Positions 57,343 through 64,000 of a stretch of 64,000 nt of DNA are shown piece by piece. Numbering within the stretch: the first letter of the stretch is position 1; each line of letters starts with the position of its first letter. The stretch spans positions 1,860,001 to 1,924,000 of the forward strand of contig WAID01000006.1 of assembly GCA_016584495.1 (NCBI GenBank). Direction: 5' to 3'. Position numbers and translations under genes: made by a program. Origin of the DNA: Celoporthe dispersa. Its lineage: Eukaryota > Ascomycota > Sordariomycetes > Diaporthales > Cryphonectriaceae. Below the pieces are notes generated by a model. That model saw nothing but the letters and a program-made list of their open reading frames with translations. It had not been told where the DNA came from and did not search any database.

Positions 57343-58482
57343 ATGTCTACAACCTCGAATCATACATTCAACCCAACCCCGACGTTCATTATCTCTTCGT
57401 CCGCCAGCGCTCCTCATATTATTATATCTCGTCGCCCCGGCTCAAGCCAACAGTTTGTAAACCCGAGACAACAAGCGCTGACGTACAAGGCAATTCTTCG
57501 AATATCTATAAGTCATAGTCTTCTCCTGAATGCTTCCAGAATTGTAAGATATGATAATTCAGATCCGAGCGTTTGGTCTCTACCTCAGCAGCTTTCCGCC
57601 TCAGCCTTCGTCCTTCCCAGGCTTCATCGCTCAACGGCTACGAATGAAGTGACAGCGGATTCGAGTCCCAGTAGTAATATTATAGAACAAAATAATGGAC
57701 TCCCACCCAGCCATGATAATACCTCGCAGCCGTCCGCAGGATGTAGCTCTGACCACAAACCCCACAAGACAGACCCCCCAGATGAGACGCCTCCGCCACC
57801 CGGCAACCAGTTTTCCTTCCGCTCTTTCAACCCATACGGACAACTCAAGTCCACCCGCGCAATCAACGAGGCCATCAGAGCCGAGCTCCTGAAGGCTCAT
57901 CCCGCCAGCGAAGGATTCATTTACGGCTTCGTGCACCCCAGCAGTGTGTTTATCAAACTAGGCACGCGCCCTCTGGCCAAGGTAAGCCTCGTAAAGATAG
58001 GCCGCTCCGACAACGTCGAGCGCCGGATGCAGCAGTGGAGGAAGCAGTGCAAGTACGCGCCGGGCCTGGTGTTCGCCCACGCCATGCCCCAGCACCAGAG
58101 GATCGAGCGGGTTGTCCACCACCAGCTGCACAACGCCCGGCTGCGCGAGCACCTGGGCTGTCCAGGGTGCGGCGCCCGCCACATGGAGTGGTTCCAGGTG
58201 GACGCCGTGAAGGCTGAGTCGCTGGTGCGGATGTGGCAGGGCTTTGCGCGTCTTGAACCGTATGATGAGGCTGGGGACTTGCTGCCGGGCTGGCTTGCGC
58301 GGCTTGAACAGCTTGACCTGGATGATCCTGACTGCTGGGTGCTGTTTGCTCAAGGCTCATCGCCACCACAGTTGGTCTTGTCCGGCAGCCTGACTCGGCA
58401 TCTGGAGGACGACGTTGTCGGACGCCTTTTGCCGGAGGTCGGACCATCAAGTGATGGCCATACCTCAAAAGACAGCCAGTAA
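57343..58482 (+). CDS. T5orf172/MUG113-type (GIY-YIG-like) domain protein
   Basis: Single frame of 379 residues. The first 180 are Ser/Thr/Pro-rich and likely disordered. Residues about 190-290 carry GFIYGFVHP, VKIGRSDNVERRMQQWRKQC, GLVFAHAMPQHQRIERVVHH and the closing GARHMEWFQV. These are the features of the T5orf172 domain, a branch of the GIY-YIG nuclease fold found in many fungal proteins and in phages. An aromatic/Gly start, Arg in KIGRSDN and the Glu in RIERVVHHQLH are compatible with a nuclease site, but activity is not shown. A CxxC pair (CPGCG) precedes the final strand. Codon use in the N-terminal half is less biased and the true start or an N-terminal intron is uncertain. The role in fungi is unknown. 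Confidence 0.8.
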   Translation: MSTTSNHTFNPTPTFIISSSASAPHIIISRRPGSSQQFVNPRQQALTYKAILRISISHSLLLNASRIVRYDNSDPSVWSLPQQLSASAFVLPRLHRSTATNEVTADSSPSSNIIEQNNGLPPSHDNTSQPSAGCSSDHKPHKTDPPDETPPPPGNQFSFRSFNPYGQLKSTRAINEAIRAELLKAHPASEGFIYGFVHPSSVFIKLGTRPLAKVSLVKIGRSDNVERRMQQWRKQCKYAPGLVFAHAMPQHQRIERVVHHQLHNARLREHLGCPGCGARHMEWFQVDAVKAESLVRMWQGFARLEPYDEAGDLLPGWLARLEQLDLDDPDCWVLFAQGSSPPQLVLSGSLTRHLEDDVVGRLLPEVGPSSDGHTSKDSQ

Positions 58483-61400
58483 TGAAGCAAATGTTTACCA
58501 TACAACTCTGGATGGTCCAATGTAGTGATTTCTTCTTGTGTCGAGTAGGAGTCATATTTTAGCGGCTGTATTGTTCTTCGCGTAGTTCGGTACTGAGCTC
58601 ACCTAAAGGAAGCAAGACACAGATAGTCGATGGTTAAGTAGTTAATCCTAGGCTTTCCTTGATAGCTATTCTTCGTGATAGAGTTGTGAAACGTAACCAC
58701 GTCCATGCACTTCCCGCCATATCAATCATATTCTTGAGACCTAGCTGATATTAGTTGACTGGACACTGTTTATGCAGACACGATTCCCTCTACCGCTGCT
58801 ATCAACTTCTGCTGATTCTCGACGGAGATCGCTAGAGCATACTGGAGGCATCATGTCCAAATTACCAGTAACTCGATCGCTCTGTGGTATCTGCTCGCCA
58901 ATTAAGTACGCGTCACTTTGCTCGTCGTGGTGAAGAGGTTTTCCCCTCTCTCCTTACGTCAACGACTATCCACGGTAGCAGTTGAGGCCCCAGAACGTCC
59001 ATCAGACTACTTCCCTTAGGGACTATAAACGCAGCCATGTAGATGATACTCATCACCCCTCCAGGTAAGCCTACTGCGTCCCGTGTCTTCACACCCAGAC
59101 CCTTTACTGCCGCGCCAAGCAAGTTGATACTGACTACGAGACGCGCTGGCAGATGAACTTGGATGGCCTTGCGTATACTACATCCGGGGCGTCAAGGCTT
59201 AGACCTCATGGATGAGAGCTCTGCTGAGCATCAGCTGCTCCTCTGTCGGGGACCTCAGACAGTGTTGGCCTCGGCTGGTGACGAACAACCGATACACACT
59301 AATAATACTTAAGTGAATAATAGAACAACGGCGGATTTCAAGCCGCCCTTGGTGATCACCCGTGGTGCAGCATCCAACGGAAATAAGCAAACCTATAAGC
59401 TTTCATATCTGCCGAGGTCACAATTAATTTCTTGTTAAATCCAAGCCCGCCTATGCAGGATAATTACGTCTTCCCGCTCACGAGAACTGTATTATACAAA
59501 GAAAGTTACCTCATGAGACAGTAGTAAATTATATGCAGATTTCACACAGGCCACCTAGCCACAAACAACCCGGCAAATCACAAATAATAACAAACGAACA
59601 ATAACCTGCGTCGTCATCATCGAAGGCGTCATGTCTTGCAATGTGTCTGCAGCGTAGAATCGGATTTGACGGCAAGCACCGTAACAGCAGATCATCTCCG
59701 CGAAAAAGGCAGGCATCTTGTCTGTCATGATGGCGACTAATTACTTCTCCTTTTGGGACTCTTGTTCTCATTAAAGGCACGTCTGTTATTGGGGGTTCTT
59801 ACTTTTTAATGACTTGGATGTGCCCTTAACGACAGGAAGACCCGGATTCGACAATGTCACACGTCTCCTCCTTTACTCCCTTCAGCTGGGTAAGACTTCA
59901 CGGGAGGAAAGACGTACGAGTCTAGGGATGAAGATAAGCAAGGCAGGACTTAATAAGCTTTGTCCTAGTAATGGCCGAAGGGAGAAGTGGCTGAGAAGAA
60001 GCAGGACCCTCTGGGTTGCAAACACATTCATCCAGTTTTCTGTGGTCGCCCAAGCGGATGCCGTTCTGGTAACGGCGGGTGTGGCCTAGAACGACTGTGA
60101 CGGCAGACGACATGCATGGTTCCTTTTGGGTGATGGTGGCTTGCATGTGCCTTTATAAACAAGGTGTGCTAGCACTCCACGTCCCTGAATATTTCGAAGC
60201 TGGTTCGTCGCTGGTGTCTGCGGATTAGACTCTGGGCCGGGCAGACCGGTGAATATCTGCAACCGGAGGCGCATCTTGATAAATTTGGCTATATATCACA
60301 TTGAGGGGTATCTTTTTTGCCTAAGTAGAGATGCACTCAAACGTTGCATCATAGAGTTGCAAGGCAGCATACAACACCGAAGCCACCCCAACGTGCACCC
60401 CAAATCATGGGTTGCTTTGCGCCCACATTCCACTGCACTCCCACCCCAGAACCTTTCCTCCTCATCCCTTCTGTTTATGCAGACCGCAATGCGTGCGAGG
60501 GTGGACCTTCTTCCCTAGGTTTGGTGACACTGTAGCCACACACGAGGGCTGGAGGGATTCCAATCTCACCAGAAACCCCTGAGCCGGACCAGATCGATGT
60601 ACGAGACCTCAAGCCACGGCACGCGAGCGGGCGTAATTTCCTTCCCTCCTCCCCCTCCCCCCCCGGCCTCTTGTATGATGATATGTGTATTGCTAAGCAG
60701 GCAGGATGCGTCAGCAGAGGCCCCTCTCGCTTCGAGAAGCTCTTGTTTCTCATCCACGCGGGGCCATGCCGGGAAAAGCACCCTCGAAGCCTCGTCTCAC
60801 GTCCTCCGCTGCCCATGGCCCTGGAACTGTACCTAGGCGCAGGGGAAGGGAAAGGATGCGATCTCATCGAACGCCTTCGTTTCGGTCCCATGACGCTCGG
60901 CAGCATCATCCCAAGAAAGCCAAAACAAAAGGTCGGACGACTGTGGCGTCAAGGGTCCTTTACCTCTCTGCATGCATGCGGACGATCTTACACACACACA
61001 TGCAAGAGAACATCAACCGCAGAAGCGGGGTCCAGACAAGACATCACAATGAGTGGGAAGCACCTCCCGGGATGCATCTGCTATGATGTAAATGAACATG
61101 AGGGCCCACCCCTCCCCGACAACACGGGTCCTTATCTGTCGGAAGAATGGTTCATGCCCAGGTAGTATACAGTTCGCACCGGCCGGGATGCATGCATGCA
61201 TACAACATCCCAACGGGTGGGAGGAAGAGGAGGGAGCTACACCTGAAACGCCCGCTACCAAACATCCAACCCCTTGCGCGACTGAGGCTTTGTTTTGTGG
61301 CTGGGCGGCGGTCTGCGTCGAGTAGCGATGACCAAAAGGAACCAAAAAAAAAATGAACCACTATCTCTCCGTCGCTGTACTATGGTATTTCGACGGCATG

Positions 61401-62417
61401 ACAAGTGGCCCCCCTGTCTCACCAGATATTCGTCTAAAGTTGGTCCAAAACATAGCCATGTAGGTGTTGGTTATTCATGGAGCCTAGAGAGGCGTGGAAA
61501 TTCCCTACCACCCCTCTCTCCATCCTTCCACGCTCGCCTCGCCTCAGTGGCTGCGTGCGGTAATGCGGCAGATCGACAGGCCAGTTGAGACGGTATCGGG
61601 ACTCCCGGAAGTCGGTCATCAGCTACACAGAGCACTCGGCGGTGGGATACAGAGAGCATAGTATAGAGAGTGTTGACGCACTTCTCATCATCAAGGTCTT
61701 TCAAAGTAGTCTTGCGTGAAGATATATCTTTTTTGTATTCAAGGTTCTCCCATGTGAAGGGTCACACTATCTAGGTAGGTTGCAGGGCAACTGCCTGGTC
61801 TCTAAGGCGAGAAGGGCTCAGAAGATGCGCCCGTCTGATGAGCTCAAGTAGCTCAAACCATGATGTACTCTTGAACCTGGGCAACTATATTTCTTTTTTG
61901 CTTCTTTTCTTCTTTCCCCCTGGATCAGATCCCTGGAACTGGTGTTCCATCCAAAACATGATATTTTCAACGTGACTTTCGGGAAGACAAGAAAGGTTGA
62001 AAGAGTCAAAGAAAAAAAAAAGATAAGAGTCGAAAGAGCATTCACGTAGTTTGAAAAAGCATAATAGTAGTACAGTAATGAAAATCACAGCATATCAAGG
62101 TGTGCCATGAAAGGAGTGAAGAAAAAAGAAGGGGAAAAAAAAAAGGTGAGGGATTGGTAAGAGAGATTTGAGGAATGACCAAGTATCTAGTACAAGAATC
62201 TAATGACTGCCGGCCGTTGCTCGTAGAACGTTGACGTTCGTTCAAGGATGGTCAAGAAGGGTATCATGTGAAGACGAATGATTTTCCCGCACTGAATATA
62301 TATGCAAGTCGGCCGTGATCATCATGACAAAAAAGGACAGGAAAAGGAGAGAAAAAGGAGACAATGATGACTTGGAAGGAAAGGTGGGAAAGAAATATAG
62401 AGAGAGAAGGGCCTCGT
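58483..62417. other. Gene-free 3.9-kb region
   Basis: No exon could be supported. The left half (58.5-60.2 kb) is balanced to AT-rich and the right half carries C/T tracts and a CATG/GCAT-rich patch near 61190. Part of it should be the 3' untranslated region of the T5orf172 gene and of the Uds1 gene. A purine-rich stretch near 62115-62145 lies just beyond the Uds1 stop. Confidence 0.5.
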
Positions 62418-64000
62418 CTAATGAACGGTGGCCGTCTTGGGATCAAAGACTGCAGAAGGAAGAATGAAGTGAGACGGGTCTTTCTGTTTGGTCTCGGTAA
62501 TGGTGGTTGGGACAGAGCGTGGCGAGATAGACGTGGGGAGTTCCTTGGCGCTGGCGGGACCCACGACAGTGCTGTGGCCTCCTGTAAAAGGTATGCCTCC
62601 CCGAAGTGCCTCGTGGCTCTGGGCACGGTGGAGCTGCTTGCGCTCCTGCGTGGTGAGACTGGCGAGCTCGTTCTGTCGCATGGCAGCGTCCTTCTCCCGG
62701 AGGGCAGCATTGGCCTCGGTAGCCTTGCTCATCCTTGTGATCTGCTGCTCGACGTCGGCCAGAAGAGCGGCGACCTCGTCCCCGGCATAGATCCGGATGC
62801 TCTCGACCTCGCTGCGGCGGATACCAGCGGTGACGGGCTCATCCGCAGCCTGGTCGATCCCCAGACCCACAGCCGAGGCAGCAGCCTCCTCGACAAGCGG
62901 CTGCTCTACAATGGTCGAGGGCACCTGCGCCACAACGCGGCACGGGGACGGCGACGAGGCTCCGGTCCGAGGGACGAAGGCGACTTTGGTGGGGGATCGC
63001 GGAGGTGTGGAGGGGTCAGCAGGAGCAGTCGGGGACTTGATGTCCATCGTGAACGGGGAACGGCCGGCCCCGGCAAGAGCTCCGTGGACAGGGATGGTCA
63101 CGGCAGCAGCGACATGTTCCAGCAGCTTCTGGCGGACTCGGGTGCGGCGGTTCTCGGCCTGCTCGAGCTTGTTGACCCAGTCGTCGATGGATGCGTCCAG
63201 CTCGGCGAGGGCCTCCTCCTGCTTGAGCAGAGACTCCTGGCTGAACTTGACGGTGCGCGGGGACCGGAGATACTGGCAGATCCGGGAGTGGAGATTACGC
63301 CTCCCAGCCCTGAGCGAGTGGTAGGTACGGCGCAAGTACTCACACCGCTCGTCTAGGCTCCTCAGCTCCTGCACACAGACCGGGTTAGCAAGAGAGGACC
63401 ACGTGGTTTGACTGTGTCGACGGGGGAAGGGGTCTGCGGCTCACCCTGGAGAGGCTGTCCACATCGCTCTTCCTCAGGATCTCGAACCTCTCAGCCTGCT
63501 GCAGCGCTTGTTTGTTCAGGGCAGTCATCTCGGACGCATCCAACATCTGCACCGCATCAGATACCTTCCAGCCTTTAGGCAGCTGCTCAAAGGCACGACG
63601 CTCCGCACTCTTGCTCTTCTTGGAGCCACTCCTCCGGGGTCCATTTTCACCCTTCTTCTTGGGGCGGCCACGGTCCATGATACTGCCGCTCACGCTGGCG
63701 CTGTCGGACATGTTCCGCCTGTGGCTTGCGGTGCTGGAGCTTCGAGGCTCGACGGCCGACAGCGGGACAGCGTCGCTGTTGATCGTATCTGTCGCATGTT
63801 CTTTGGACATCTCGGACGGGGTGTTTGCTGTTGTCTTGGAAGGCTTTGGAGATCGTCGAGGGTCGTGTGTGGCTGACACTGGTGTCGGCAGCGTCGTGGG
63901 GGTCGCAGCTGAGTACCACGTGCCTGCAGACGAGGGAGTGACAGCTGTCTGTGAGGCCGAGACGGGCGTGTGTGATCTTGGAGAGTCATCTGGCCTTGCA
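62418..64000 (-). CDS. Uds1-family septation protein (5' part beyond the window)
   Basis: Exon 63445 to beyond 64000 and exon 62418-63368 join as DVDSLSR-ELRSLDERCEYL through a GTGAGC...GTGCAG intron of 76 nt. The upstream Ser/Thr/Pro-rich part remains open to the window edge, so the start is not in view; the apparent start at 63879 is only a GTG codon. The conserved block begins near AFEQLPKGWKVSDAVQML and continues QQAERFEILRKSDVDSLSR, CEYLRRTYHSLRAGRRNLHS and EEALAELDASIDDWVNKLEQ, a predicted coiled coil. This is the Uds1 domain (up-regulated during septation). A basic KKKGENGPRRSGSKKSKS stretch precedes it. The role in septum formation is from the family name. The C-terminal 200 residues are disordered with a short coiled coil. 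No frame break. Confidence 0.87.

Overview
The window is nuclear DNA of a filamentous ascomycete, most likely a Sordariomycete. The genes carry short spliceosomal introns (mostly 45-130 nt, GTRNGT donors, branch-like CTRAC/CTAAC before the acceptor). Several products are typical of Pezizomycotina: a Zn2Cys6 regulator, an NWD/NACHT-type NLR, a CorA-like membrane protein and a Uds1 septation protein. The ATG5, WEE1, MED1 and AIP1 homologues read like filamentous-fungus versions. No prokaryotic or viral gene was seen. I worked by eye on the sequence, so family names rest on motif recognition, not on a search.

Layout. 1-4.5 kb: low-complexity, pyrimidine/purine-rich DNA with a doubtful exon at the left edge. 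4.48-6.32 kb (+): ATG5, four exons. 7.68-11.59 kb (-): a large Zn2Cys6 transcription factor, six exons, one GC-AG intron. 11.6-25.6 kb: a 14-kb stretch without a supportable gene, full of CT/GA tracts and microsatellites, lying upstream of that regulator. 25.6-28.4 kb: a divergent pair, an uncharacterised polyglutamine protein (-) and a CSA/ERCC8-like WD40 repair protein (+). 28.6-29.4 kb (-): a hydrophilic repeat protein that looks stress-related. 31.3-38.3 kb (+): a CorA-like membrane protein followed by an NLR with NACHT core. 39.84-39.93 kb (-): an intron-containing tRNA-Ala(AGC). 42.6-44.8 kb (+): Mediator subunit 1. 48.0-51.6 kb (+): WEE1/SWE1 kinase. 52.7-54.6 kb (-): AIP1. 55.6-56.8 kb (+): an Och1-family glycosyltransferase. 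57.3-58.5 kb (+): a T5orf172/GIY-YIG-like protein. 62.4 kb to the right edge (-): Uds1, cut by the window end.

Most genes are housekeeping (autophagy, transcription-coupled repair, Mediator, G2/M control, actin turnover, glycosylation, septation). The accessory part is 31-42.6 kb. There the NLR sits in a 5.4-kb segment bounded on one side by the tRNA-Ala gene and on the other by a perfect 36-nt copy of exactly that tRNA's 3' exon, in the same orientation. This is the geometry of a tRNA-targeted insertion, although no recombinase is visible. The NLR stops where ankyrin repeats would normally begin.

Quality warning: six single-base frame breaks occur in four otherwise well-conserved genes (regulator, CSA-like, NLR, WEE1). 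Five fall in runs of three to six G or C. They look like assembly errors rather than independent pseudogenization, so these proteins should be read with the frame corrections noted.
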